A DNA stretch of 64,000 nucleotides from Verrucomicrobium sp. (lineage in GTDB: Bacteria > Verrucomicrobiota > Verrucomicrobiia > Methylacidiphilales > UBA1321), in assembly GCA_017849585.1 (NCBI GenBank), contig JAFIGT010000023.1, positions 122,356 through 186,355 on the forward strand, given 5' to 3'. The notes beneath the pieces are model-generated. The model did no database searches. It had not been told where the DNA came from and was given only the letters and a program-made list of their open reading frames with translations. Positions 54,991-63,860 of this stretch are shown piece by piece. Positions within the stretch are counted from its first letter, which is position 1, and each line of letters begins with the position of its first letter. A program made the position numbers and the translations under genes.

Positions 54991-55281
54991 ATGAATACGG
55001 ATCGAAATTCTTTCCTGAATCTACAGCACACCCCCGCCCGGATGAACGCCGAGGAAACCGCGTGGTTCCTCGGATTCGGCGCTCATGAAATCTCCATCCT
55101 GATTGCCTCCCACCTGCTGAAACCTCTGGGCTCTCCTGCTACCAATGGCTGCAAATATTTTTCCACCAAAGAACTGGAACGCCTCGGAAATGACCCGGCC
55201 TGGATGTCCAAGGCTTCGGATGCCATCGTCAAGTACTGGAGGCGGAAAAATGCGAAGAAAACAGAGAGCTTCGCCAAATAA
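54991..55281 (+). CDS. Small MerR/excisionase-like DNA-binding protein
   Basis: 96 residues from the ATG at 54991. The core ARMNAEETAWFLGFGAHEI, ASHLLKPLGSPATNGCKYF and STKELERLGNDPAWMSKA looks like a compact winged-helix/excisionase-type domain. I associate this KPLG.PA.N..KYF pattern with a recurrent verrucomicrobial family of small proteins. It stands opposite the RHH-like gene across the site 3 operator cluster. The function is unknown; a regulator or Xis-like factor is possible. Confidence 0.68.
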   Translation: MNTDRNSFLNLQHTPARMNAEETAWFLGFGAHEISILIASHLLKPLGSPATNGCKYFSTKELERLGNDPAWMSKASDAIVKYWRRKNAKKTESFAK

Positions 55282-55287
55282 CGCTAT

Positions 55288-55569
55288 TTACCGCCTCTTT
55301 TTGTAATGGGGCGGCGGGATGGATTTGGTTTTCACCTTGATTTTAGGAGTGACGGGCGAAAGCAGTTCATAGATGGCCAGCCCATAGACGTTTCCCAGTT
55401 TTTCGATAAGCCGAATGGAAACATTGGTGCGCTTGCCCTGTTCAATATTCTGATAATAGTCGTAGGAGATTCCGGCCAATTCAGAGACCTGAGCTTGGGT
55501 CAACTTGGCTATGGTCCGCAATTCTTTCAGTCGTTTTCTCAGGAACAGTTCAGATTCGCAAGGTGGCAT
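55288..55569 (-). CDS. Xre-family HTH transcriptional regulator
   Basis: 93 residues. An Xre/Cro HTH runs RKRLKELRTIAKLTQAQVSE, LAGISYDYYQNIEQGKRTN and IRLIEKLGNVYGLAIYELL, followed by a basic C-terminus (HYKKRR). It is convergent with the preceding gene, with 6 bp between the stops. It may regulate the neighbouring response-regulator gene or an excision function. Confidence 0.82.
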   Translation of the reverse strand: MPPCESELFLRKRLKELRTIAKLTQAQVSELAGISYDYYQNIEQGKRTNVSIRLIEKLGNVYGLAIYELLSPVTPKIKVKTKSIPPPHYKKRR

Positions 55570-55683
55570 TCCTTCATATCTTCGGAGAAAGACTCGCTAC
55601 TTGACACGTGCTATAGCCCTTGTACTTTCATTTCTTTAGGAAAGCTTAAAGCGTAGACGGAAGCCGCGGGAGGAAGAGAGGAC

Positions 55684-56085
55684 ATGGAACAAAGCGAAAA
55701 GACAGCAGCAAACGAACGCCGTTGTCTGGTCATCGTCGATGATGCCATCAGCATTTTGACCATTCTGGAATGGTTGTTCAAAGATCGGGGTTACTCCGTC
55801 CACACCTTCACCCGCGCCGAACCAGCCTTCGCTTTCATTACCGAAAATCCGGTCGATGCGGTGATTTCCGATTGGCAGATGCCCGACATGGATGGATTGG
55901 AACTGGCGCAAAAGCTTCAGCAATCCGGTTGGACTGGATTTCTCTGTCTTCTAAGCGGTCATGCTTGCTTTCTCAAAAACCGTCCGCTGGCCGAAAGGGG
56001 AATTCATCAACTGGTCGAGAAACCCTTCGACGCATTCGCTTTGGCCGATTCCATCCGGCAGGCATTGGAGACATCCGAATGTTAG
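55684..56085 (+). CDS. Single-domain response regulator (receiver)
   Basis: 133 residues: a receiver domain only. The acidic pocket is VIVDDA, the phosphoacceptor Asp lies in ISDWQMPDMDG, the Ser switch residue is in LLSGH, and the conserved Lys is in VEKPFD. No output domain is present. No histidine kinase is seen nearby, so it may take phosphate from a host kinase. The next gene starts inside its last codons (ATG at 56079), so the two are co-translated. Confidence 0.9.
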   Translation: MEQSEKTAANERRCLVIVDDAISILTILEWLFKDRGYSVHTFTRAEPAFAFITENPVDAVISDWQMPDMDGLELAQKLQQSGWTGFLCLLSGHACFLKNRPLAERGIHQLVEKPFDAFALADSIRQALETSEC

Positions 56086-56648
56086 CCCCATCCGACCAAC
56101 CGTTTATTCACCGCAAGGCTGTCAAAGGTGAAGTGGGATGGGCCGTTATCCTTGGCTCAGGCCGCAGTCGCTGCTACCGGCATTTTCGGGACGAGAAATA
56201 CCACGGAACCGAGGCGGCCTTGCAGGCCGCCATCCTCTACCGGGACCAACAGTTGCCCCTCCTACGCCAATCCTGGCTGGAGCGGCCAGCCACCAAGCGC
56301 GAACAACTCCGCATCCGCCTTCGCCACGAGGAACGGGAGGCGATGGAACGACGCCGGGAGGAAGATTGGGCCAATGGACAGAAGTTTGCCGAGAATCTGT
56401 CCACGTGGGTCAGGCATCAGATTGATTCTCTGGTCGATGCCGACAAGCATCCGTGCGAGATTTCGAGGGAATTATACCGGAAGGTGGAAGAACTGGCCCG
56501 ATTGCTCGATAAATCCCCGGAAACCATCATTAAGGATTGTATTGACGGTATTGATCACCTAATTCGCCACAGCGATGCCCATCGCCCCCTAATTGTCGCT
56601 GAGTGGCGGTTGCGTAAGGAATACGGACTAAAACGTAAATCGGATTAG
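56079..56648 (+). CDS. AP2-like DNA-binding protein coupled to the response regulator
   Basis: 189 residues from an ATG overlapping the receiver gene by 7 bp. The N-terminal part (GWAVILGSGRSRCYRHFRDE, KYHGTEAALQAAILYRD) has the strand-strand-strand-helix pattern of AP2/integrase-type DNA-binding domains. The rest is a charged helical region (REQLRIRLRHEEREAMERRR) and a C-terminal helical bundle. It may act as the output partner of the receiver protein, a split response regulator. That is inference from the overlap. Confidence 0.6.
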   Translation: MLAPSDQPFIHRKAVKGEVGWAVILGSGRSRCYRHFRDEKYHGTEAALQAAILYRDQQLPLLRQSWLERPATKREQLRIRLRHEEREAMERRREEDWANGQKFAENLSTWVRHQIDSLVDADKHPCEISRELYRKVEELARLLDKSPETIIKDCIDGIDHLIRHSDAHRPLIVAEWRLRKEYGLKRKSD

Positions 56649-57254
56649 TCAGGAAAATTGTTGGTTCTTTTTTGTTCTTTGAAAAACGGATGTCCCGTTC
56701 CGTTTTGATCTTCCCGCCCGAGCATTGCCGCTCTTTCTTGTCGGTGGCCGGGCTCGTTCTGAAACTCTCGTGGCCGCTTCCGCCCCGCGCGGGAGCTGCG
56801 CCAGGACACGGCACCTGTCACAGCCTCCCGCTGGCCCCGAATGATTCGTCGCGGCTCGGCTCGCGCCTCCTGGGGAAATTGGGGAGGCGCTCGCTGTCGC
56901 CGCCTTGCGGTGAGAGGGAAGGAAAAGAGAGAAAGGTCGCGCAGGCCTCCGGTCGGCTAGCAGTGTCTTTCGGAGTTTTTTTGCGGCCTCTTTGGAACGT
57001 TTGTTCGTCATGCCAACTTTGCGTTTCCCATCGTTAAATACATCACCTTTGAGTATTATTCTGCATAGAAAATGAGAGGGTAAAATTGCTCCAAACTGAA
57101 AGAAAAAACAATCGTCTAGGCCGGGTGTAATCACAGGCCAAACTCAGCAATAACCACGACATCACTCACCCCGAGCTACGTAAAATCTCAGGAGCACAAT
57201 GCCTCCTACCTCTCGGAGATTGGCAACCTATCTAATTTACGCTAAAAGTACGGA
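56649..57254. other. 606-bp region without a convincing gene; GC-rich core
   Basis: Between the AP2-like gene and gajA. Positions about 56750-56950 are clearly richer in G and C than the flanks and contain short inverted GC repeats (for example CCCGCGCGGG). Open frames on both strands exist (for example 56649-57134, minus) but have low-complexity Arg/Ala/Pro products and no plausible start context. The stretch could be a decayed gene, a replication or stability site, or an RNA gene. I cannot decide between these. Confidence 0.5.
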
Positions 57255-58994
57255 ATGAAGATACAGCTTGTTGAAATAACGGGCTTCAGAAACTTCGCGT
57301 CAGCCGTAGTCAACCTCGCCGATAAAACATTGGTGATTGGGGCGAACGACGTAGGAAAGACGAATTTTTTGCATGCCATCAGGATGCTGTTGGACCGCTC
57401 ATTGTCGGACGAAGACATTGAACCCAGCGAATCGGATTTCCATATTGCGTTGGACGGCAAACAGGTAGCCGCAATTAAAATTCTTATCAAGCTAACTGAA
57501 ATCGCCGAGGACGCTGTAATCTCCCGCCTCAAAGGACACATCAGTGCAGATGGAGAATCCTTTATATGCTATACCGCAGAACTCGCAAAACCCGGATATA
57601 AAATTTTTATCGGCCATAGCAGTGAGGCGCTGGAGGAAATCGACGGACGATTTTACCTAAAGCACATCCACTTCAAATACGTGGAGAGTTGCCGAGACAT
57701 CACGGCTTACATCCAGAAAGAGAAAAAATATCTCCTCAAAACTGCAAAATCGAAGCGCAGTGCAGCGCAGGAGACCGCGGATGCGACGAGCGAAACGACT
57801 CTTCAGAAAACGCTGAATATAGTAAACGATGGCGTCAATAAGCTCAGTTACGTGGCGGGTGCGACCAAAGGCATCAACCACGAATTACAGGAGTTGTCGC
57901 ACCATAATACGGATTACAGCGTATGTCTGGAGGCCCAGACGATAAATTTCTCGTCCTTCGTTGACCGGCTCCGGCTGGGAGCCAATTCGGGAGGAAAGCG
58001 CGTTGGGCTCGGTGGCGACGGAAGGAACAACCAGATTCTCGTTGGCTTGTGGATGGCAAAAGCGGCGCTTGAACATGATTTGGAAAACGAAGCGGTCATT
58101 TACTGCATCGAGGAACCGGAGGCCCACCTGCATCCCCATCAGCAACGGAAGCTCGCAGACTATCTGGTCAACAGCATCGAAGGCCAAGTGCTGGTAAGCA
58201 CTCATTCCCCGCAAATTGCATCGGAATTTAATCCGGCGGGAATCGTACGTTTTTATGAGAATGACGGCAATACTGTGGCTGCCGGAGATGGATGCTCGGA
58301 GGATTTAGAGGACACCTGGGATGATTTTGGCTATCGCATGAGCGTTTTACCGGCCGAAGCATTTTTTGCAGACGTAGTCTTTCTGGTTGAAGGGCCTTCG
58401 GAGGTTTTGCTGTACACCACGATGTCAGAAGAACTTGGGATCGACCTCAACTACTACAATATCAGCATTCTTTCCGTGGAGGGCATTGATTTCGATGTTT
58501 ATGTGCAAATCTTGTCGAAACTGGAAATTCCGTACGTCCTGAGAACCGACAACGATGTGTTTAAAGTGCCCAAAACGAAACCTCAGGAATGGCGCTTTGC
58601 TGGTCTTAACCGGGCACTCGAAGTTGCTGGTGGTAAGGCTTACGTCAATAGTACCGCGATTGATTCGCCCGCCAAACTGTCCGCCGAATGGAAGGACACT
58701 TCGGCGATTGTAAACCCCAAAGGCATCTTCGTGTCCAAGGTGGATTTGGAAAACGACGTTGCGGCAGTGTGCAAGGATCAATTACTGAAGTTCAGTGGCG
58801 AAGCCACCATTCCCGACGCCGTCCAGTATTTGCAAAACCGCAAGGCCATCAGAATGAGGAAGTTTCTCAAGGAAAATCCGGGAATGCTCGCAGCCCTCAA
58901 GGGCGATGACATCGCGGCACCGCTGCATTCCGCCGTCAAACTTGCCAGACGACGCAGGCCCGCACCTAAAGCGGAAGAACCTAACGGCGAGTGA
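57255..58994 (+). CDS. gajA: Gabija defence protein GajA (OLD-family ATPase-nuclease)
   Basis: 579 residues, matching the roughly 578 usual for GajA. The ABC-type ATPase half has Walker A VIGANDVGKTN (28-38), a signature-like GGKRVGLGGDGRNNQ, Walker B IYCIEEPEAHLHP and STHSPQIAS. The TOPRIM half has VFLVEGPSEVLL (catalytic Glu), SVEGIDFD and LRTDNDV, with Lys/Arg-rich segments at the C-terminus. GajA is a DNA nicking endonuclease inhibited by nucleotides and activated when phage depletes them. Its stop overlaps the start of the helicase gene, the standard Gabija layout. Confidence 0.9.
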   Translation: MKIQLVEITGFRNFASAVVNLADKTLVIGANDVGKTNFLHAIRMLLDRSLSDEDIEPSESDFHIALDGKQVAAIKILIKLTEIAEDAVISRLKGHISADGESFICYTAELAKPGYKIFIGHSSEALEEIDGRFYLKHIHFKYVESCRDITAYIQKEKKYLLKTAKSKRSAAQETADATSETTLQKTLNIVNDGVNKLSYVAGATKGINHELQELSHHNTDYSVCLEAQTINFSSFVDRLRLGANSGGKRVGLGGDGRNNQILVGLWMAKAALEHDLENEAVIYCIEEPEAHLHPHQQRKLADYLVNSIEGQVLVSTHSPQIASEFNPAGIVRFYENDGNTVAAGDGCSEDLEDTWDDFGYRMSVLPAEAFFADVVFLVEGPSEVLLYTTMSEELGIDLNYYNISILSVEGIDFDVYVQILSKLEIPYVLRTDNDVFKVPKTKPQEWRFAGLNRALEVAGGKAYVNSTAIDSPAKLSAEWKDTSAIVNPKGIFVSKVDLENDVAAVCKDQLLKFSGEATIPDAVQYLQNRKAIRMRKFLKENPGMLAALKGDDIAAPLHSAVKLARRRRPAPKAEEPNGE

Positions 58995-60625
58995 TGAGCG
59001 AGCTTCAGCCAACCCGCGAACAGCAGCCAGCAATCGACTACGATGGTAGCATGGTAGCCATTGCAAAGCCTGGCAGCGGAAAAACCTTTGTGCTGTCTCG
59101 GAAGATCCAACGGATTCTGCCGTCCTTTCCGTCGTACAAAGGCGTGATTGCAATTTCATTTACGAATAAGGCAAGTGATGAGTTGAGGCATCGTGCGGCT
59201 AGCAAGGGCATTGACTTGAAGGCCAGTTTTTTTGGAACAATTGACCGCTTTTGTATTGGGGAGATCGTCATTCCTTTCCTTACCCACGTTTGGGGAAAGC
59301 CGACAGCCGAAATCGAAATTACCCGAATAAGGGATTTACCCGAAGAAGACCGGACTCCATTTGAAATTCTGGATAACGCGGAACTGACTCTGGAAATTTT
59401 GGCGGATTTAACAGGAGACCTGAAAGAGCATTTCCTGCAAGGACGGCTTTTTTTGGATACCGTCGGGACGCTGGCATTGTTCACCATCATCAATTCACCC
59501 GCCTGCCAACGCTACCTGAAAACGCGGTACTCCCACGTCATCATAGATGAATACCAGGACTCCGGCTTGGCGCAGCATGAACTATTCATGAAGCTGCACG
59601 GATTGGGACTCGTAGCCATAGCCGTTGGCGATGCCGACCAATCCATTTACGGGTTTTCAAACAAAGACTCGAAATACCTGCTCAGCCTTGCTGGCAACGC
59701 GAATTTTAAAGCGTTTCCGATAACACTAAATCACCGTTGCCATCCTTCAATCGTCAACTATTCGCTACGGTTTTTAAACGCAAATGCTGTCCTTTTAAAC
59801 ACTGACCAAATCCGGGTTTACTACAAATCGTGCGTGGGAAATGTAGGCGCCATTGCGCAGTGGATTGACGCCGTTCTGCCTCAGTTTATGGACGAATTTC
59901 AGATCGAACACCCGAAGGATGTCGGGATTCTCGTTCGCGGTAACATGACAGGCGTTCTGGTGAACAATGCGCTCGCCGTTAAGCATCGGATTGCCCAACC
60001 CCACCCACTTGAGGAAAACACAAGCCTATGGGGACCTATTTTTTGCGATTTGTTAAGGTATCGCCTTAACCCACAAAACACTGTCCAAGAAATTCTCGAC
60101 CACCACAATTTCCGCCTAGCGACGACTGAACTTGCAGAGGTACGAAAGCAAATCAAAGAGGTTCGTGATTGCCTGAACGATAAGCTTTTCGACCTGATGG
60201 AGAGCATAGCGACGATTTTCCGTCCGAACGCGAACAAGCAAGGCCCTGTTGCACAATTGCGGGCGTCATCCATCGAAGACCTGACTCGAAGTTTTGCGCC
60301 CCCAAAAAACGATGAGGTGCAAATCATGACCATCCACAAATCCAAAGGACTAGAATTTGATCTCGTTTTCCATCTCGACCTCCATGAGTGGGTTTTGCCC
60401 TCGAAACAACCGGGCGAAAACAATGATTTCGATCACCCGATCTACAAGGACATCGCGCAAGATCGGAACCTTCATTACGTTGGCATAACGCGTGCCCGAA
60501 AGCTTTGTGTGCTATGCACATCCACGCGCCGCACAAACCCGAAAAATCAGGACAAAGTAGGCAAGCCATCGGAGTTTTTTGCAGAAAACCACTTGGAACA
60601 GTTGCGAATAGTATCCCCGATTTAA
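58994..60625 (+). CDS. gajB: Gabija defence protein GajB (UvrD-like helicase)
   Basis: 543 residues from the ATG at 58994; a GTG three bases earlier is also possible. SF1A helicase motifs in order are AIAKPGSGKTFV, ISFTNKASDEL, GTIDRFC, VIIDEYQD, VGDADQSIYGF, LNHRC, MTIHKSKGLEFD and YVGITRARK. GajB binds the GajA tetramer and senses DNA ends to activate it. It is slightly longer than typical GajB (about 500). It overlaps gajA, so the pair is translationally coupled. Confidence 0.9.
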   Translation: MSELQPTREQQPAIDYDGSMVAIAKPGSGKTFVLSRKIQRILPSFPSYKGVIAISFTNKASDELRHRAASKGIDLKASFFGTIDRFCIGEIVIPFLTHVWGKPTAEIEITRIRDLPEEDRTPFEILDNAELTLEILADLTGDLKEHFLQGRLFLDTVGTLALFTIINSPACQRYLKTRYSHVIIDEYQDSGLAQHELFMKLHGLGLVAIAVGDADQSIYGFSNKDSKYLLSLAGNANFKAFPITLNHRCHPSIVNYSLRFLNANAVLLNTDQIRVYYKSCVGNVGAIAQWIDAVLPQFMDEFQIEHPKDVGILVRGNMTGVLVNNALAVKHRIAQPHPLEENTSLWGPIFCDLLRYRLNPQNTVQEILDHHNFRLATTELAEVRKQIKEVRDCLNDKLFDLMESIATIFRPNANKQGPVAQLRASSIEDLTRSFAPPKNDEVQIMTIHKSKGLEFDLVFHLDLHEWVLPSKQPGENNDFDHPIYKDIAQDRNLHYVGITRARKLCVLCTSTRRTNPKNQDKVGKPSEFFAENHLEQLRIVSPI

Positions 60626-60642
60626 GAGACTTTCGACGGGAA

Positions 60643-60672
60643 TTGACATCCTCCAATTTCAAATTTTACACT
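60643..60672 (+). promoter_or_regulatory. Predicted sigma-70-like promoter of the HNH gene
   Basis: TTGACA at 60643-60648 is a perfect -35, and TACACT at 60667-60672 is a fair -10 after an 18-bp spacer. The expected start of transcription is about 10 bp before the ATG at 60690. It lies in the 64-bp gap after gajB. The HNH gene may thus be expressed independently of, or in addition to, the Gabija pair. Confidence 0.55.
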
Positions 60673-60689
60673 ATTCCTTAAGAACTCGC

Positions 60690-61529
60690 ATGAGCATTCA
60701 GGATTCAACGATGAAGCGACTCTTCGGAATGTCGAGCAATCAGTGTGCCATGCCCGACTGCCACGGTCCCTTAATCATCAATGATATCGTAGTAGGAGAA
60801 ATCTGCCACATCCGAGCCAAACGCAAGGGTGGGCCGCGTCACGATCCAACGCTTACCCCTGCGCAAAAAGATGATTACGATAACCTAATTTTATTTTGCA
60901 GTACTTGCCACAAACTTGTTGATTCTAGTCCCGGTGAATATACGCCAGAATGGCTGAAAAGCATTAAATCTAGTCACGAACGTAAGGCTCCGCTTCCTCT
61001 CGACCTCTCTATCGCTGATGTTCGTAACGCCTTGCTGATTCTTTCAAAGCACATAGCCAAAAGTGATAAGGGCAAAAACGGTACTGGTAAAACATCCGTT
61101 TCGGGGAGCGTCAGTGCTTCCGCGTCCCACAGTAGCGTTTCTGTTGCAATAGGGGGTGCCAATCAAGGCCCAATCCACATCAAAGTACCGGCTCCGAAAT
61201 CAGGCCCAAGACCCTACCCAGCCAACAGCATCGGCGCAGACGCCAACATGACAAACTATGTTGAGTACCTGTGCGAGCTTTATGTGAAATACATGATTCC
61301 CATAGAAAGAGACGAGAATGCAAGTTGGGCGAAACTCGGCAAACACATAAAAAGCAAATTTCACCTTAAAAAGAAGACGCGAAACCATTTATCAGCAGAG
61401 CGGTTCTGGGACTTGGTAAATTTTCTTGTCGATGAGAAGCTTGCACTAACGCCCGTAGGAAGAAAGCATTTGCGACAAGGCACTAAGCTGTGCAGGACAT
61501 TTGAGGAGTACCGGCACGGTCAAATGTAA
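60690..61529 (+). CDS. HNH endonuclease-like protein next to Gabija
   Basis: 279 residues. An N-terminal Zn-bound HNH domain has Cys19 and Cys24 (NQCAMPDC), His40 in EICHIRAK, Asn65 in DNLILFC, and Cys70, Cys73 and His74 (FCSTCHK). A Ser/Gly/Ala-rich linker (GKTSVSGSVSASASHSSVS) follows, then a C-terminal helical domain of unknown fold (MTNYVEYLCELYVKYMI, RNHLSAERFWDLVNFLVDE). The layout, nuclease plus linker plus possible sensor domain, is that of many defence effectors. It is in the same direction as gajAB, 64 bp after gajB. Confidence 0.8.
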   Translation: MSIQDSTMKRLFGMSSNQCAMPDCHGPLIINDIVVGEICHIRAKRKGGPRHDPTLTPAQKDDYDNLILFCSTCHKLVDSSPGEYTPEWLKSIKSSHERKAPLPLDLSIADVRNALLILSKHIAKSDKGKNGTGKTSVSGSVSASASHSSVSVAIGGANQGPIHIKVPAPKSGPRPYPANSIGADANMTNYVEYLCELYVKYMIPIERDENASWAKLGKHIKSKFHLKKKTRNHLSAERFWDLVNFLVDEKLALTPVGRKHLRQGTKLCRTFEEYRHGQM

Positions 61530-61781
61530 TGCCGATTGACGTCCACACGTGATTTCTATATTGCGCTCGAACCGACCATCCCGTCGAGAGTCCTCGGCCA
61601 CCTGCTTGCGTTGTGGCGGTGGAACACGCAACCCGGCTTGACGGCGCAGTCGCTGCACGTAACTGCCTACTAACTCTCTCCCTGGCTCTATTAGGCGCAT
61701 CCGCTCACCGTAAACGTCATTTCAAAAATCTATGCGCCAAACCCAATGCTCTTGGCCCCACGTAAAATAGGGCAGACATAA

Positions 61782-62498
61782 TCAGTTCCTTTGAAGCCAC
61801 AGGTGCCTGAGTCGTATTGGAGGTGCTGCTTTGCCGGTTTCTTGATAAATAAAAGTTCGACCGTGTTGACTGATATATACCAAAGCATTCGCCCCTGCAG
61901 CCTTGGATTTTGGACAAACCTTCGGTAAATCGATTATTTCAAATTCCTTGGCTCGCTCGCTAAGTCCATCTGACAATTTCGGGTCTAAGCTATAACCGGC
62001 GCTGGCATAGCCCACCATAAGCGCATTGGGTAATGCCCATGCGTATTCTCCGCGTATAAAACGCGCGATACCTTTCGCTCCATAATGAACCCCAACCGTA
62101 TGGCTTGCATCGACTGGCTTGCATTCAATAAAAAGCCAATCCTGTGAGGATTTATACACATCATTGCGACCAGCAATGCCAACTAAGAGATCAGGCATTT
62201 TATCCAACTTCGTTCCATCGAAGTTTCGGAGTTTAGCTTCCCTAACAACAACGGTGAATCTTTCCTCATCAAAACCATCCACGATGCCCTTTCCGAATAC
62301 TTCATCAACTAGAGTCTCGTATAATTCATGCGTGATTGCATCCTCGTCTGCCGAGAGCAGATCAATCCGAGACGGTTTCCGATTCTTCACTTGTTTCCAT
62401 GCAACTCTCATGGCCTCTTCAACTATCAAACACATGGACAAGGGAATTGGAGGATGTGGAATCGTTGCGCGTTCAGCGCGATAAAAGCCATATGACAT
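61782..62498 (-). CDS. PD-(D/E)XK nuclease-like protein, candidate restriction enzyme
   Basis: 238 residues. The candidate catalytic line is MPDLLVG (Asp near 103), then WLFIECKPVDASH (Glu125-x-Lys127), with an upstream Glu in THELYETL. This fits the PD-(D/E)XK pattern. The rest (GAKGIARFIRGEYAWALPN, ANALVYISQHGRTFIY) suggests a mixed alpha/beta nuclease. It starts 3 bp after the methylase-remnant stop in the same direction, the usual arrangement of a restriction enzyme with its methylase. The recognition site is unknown. Confidence 0.65.
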   Translation of the reverse strand: MSYGFYRAERATIPHPPIPLSMCLIVEEAMRVAWKQVKNRKPSRIDLLSADEDAITHELYETLVDEVFGKGIVDGFDEERFTVVVREAKLRNFDGTKLDKMPDLLVGIAGRNDVYKSSQDWLFIECKPVDASHTVGVHYGAKGIARFIRGEYAWALPNALMVGYASAGYSLDPKLSDGLSERAKEFEIIDLPKVCPKSKAAGANALVYISQHGRTFIYQETGKAAPPIRLRHLWLQRN

Positions 62499-62501
62499 TA
62501 A

Positions 62502-63860
62502 TCAGTCCTCAAAAATGGCCATATGCTGCCGAATAATTTCAGCGCAAAGCATCCGCGCACGACTTGGGGTCCAATATCGGTACTGACGCAAAAGCCCAAC
62601 GAGAAGTCCCCGCTCCACTTCCTTAAAGATGCACGTGGCACCAGTCTCATTGGCCAAAGGCAATACGTCGCTCTGAAATATTTCTTGAGGATCTCCCGGC
62701 TTTTGCCCCTTAACCGAAAGCATGAGCATTAAAAAGGGAGATTCAATATCCTCCGAAGTCTTCCAAATAGTAACTTCCGGTTGTTTCCCGAGTGCCTTAA
62801 ATAAGGGAGCCAAAATGGATTCAATCCGGCGAATAAACAGTAAACATTCAGGTTTGGTCGGCACCTGACTGGCTCGAATTCCGAGTTCGTCGTTCGGCTC
62901 TCGCACCTTTAGCGTATCCGCGATCACCTCTATATCCAGATGATTCAAGCCATAGAGCTTACCGAAAAATGAGTCAATGTTAGCAAACACCGTGCTATCT
63001 TCTGAAATAAGACGATCTGACAGTTGCTTCACCTGCTTTTTCTGTGCTTCCGTCAGACGCTCCAAGGGAAAGAACAGACATCTATCCAAGTCTGTCTTGT
63101 ATACGTTCGGACGTTCAAAACCAAGTTTCGCACTCGTGAGCAAGGCGTAGTGAAGCCAAAGCTGACTGTGAACAAAAAGTTGAAGATATTTGACGAGAAG
63201 CTCGCCCTCCGGATGCCCGGCTCCTGAATAACCATAGAAGCTTTGATTGTATGCCAGATCATTTGCACAAAATAATGCCCAGCCTTCTGTTCGATCAGGC
63301 CCAGGAGATTCTCTGATCAGCACCAGTGGACCACGATAGACAAGCAAGGGATCGGCAGCATCCTCGCTGATTCTTGGCCAACATACTTTGTCACGCTTGA
63401 AAAAAGCTAGTTGATCAGTATCGACTGCAAATTTAAAATTGTTCGTCGTGTTTAGATCTTTTAAGATCTGCATTGGTTTCGCGTTCCGCTGTGTCTGGTT
63501 AGGTTTTAATTGATATCCATTTCTGCAAGATAAGTTTAATAGTCCCTCCCAATAATCCTGAAGCGGTACGCCTTTAATCTTTTTTATTTTACGCACTACA
63601 TCCGCATCCAATACAGTTCCAACCGCTAGGGCTTTCCATAGCCAAGGTTCTTCGATGGTTTCATCGACTTCAACGAGTTGCGCGGACTTTGAATCGATCC
63701 GCATTTCACCATAGCTATTGAGATGATAATCCGTATGCGGAGAAATAAAATGCAGTCGGTGGCCAGCCTTTGGCCTCCGATTGCGGGCGAAGAACAGCAT
63801 AAAAGGCTGATCCATATCTGGCCAGACTTTGGTCTTGCGAAGATTCGAACCGTTGATGAT
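62502..63860 (-). pseudogene. C-terminal half of an N6-adenine DNA methylase, cut by an IS element
   Basis: An open frame from about 63860, read as ...IINGSNLRKTKVWPD, then MDQPFMLFFARNRRPKAG. It is followed by a target-recognition domain with PLVLIRESPG, HPEGELLVKYLQLFVHSQL and LTEAQKKQVKQLSDRL, ending near residue 437. This is the part after the catalytic NPPY region of type I/IIG-like N6 methylases. The SAM-binding and catalytic N-terminal half is absent. Similarity stops where the IS left end begins, so the gene has been truncated by insertion and cannot methylate. Confidence 0.78.

Noticed and set aside
56649..57134. 161-residue minus-strand open frame in the GC-rich gap
   Set aside because: The product is Arg/Ala/Pro-rich with no domain, start context is poor, and competing frames on both strands are equally long. 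This is expected by chance in GC-rich DNA.
61446..61700. 84-residue minus-strand open frame between the HNH gene and the nuclease
   Set aside because: It runs into the 3' end of the HNH gene and has no recognisable features.
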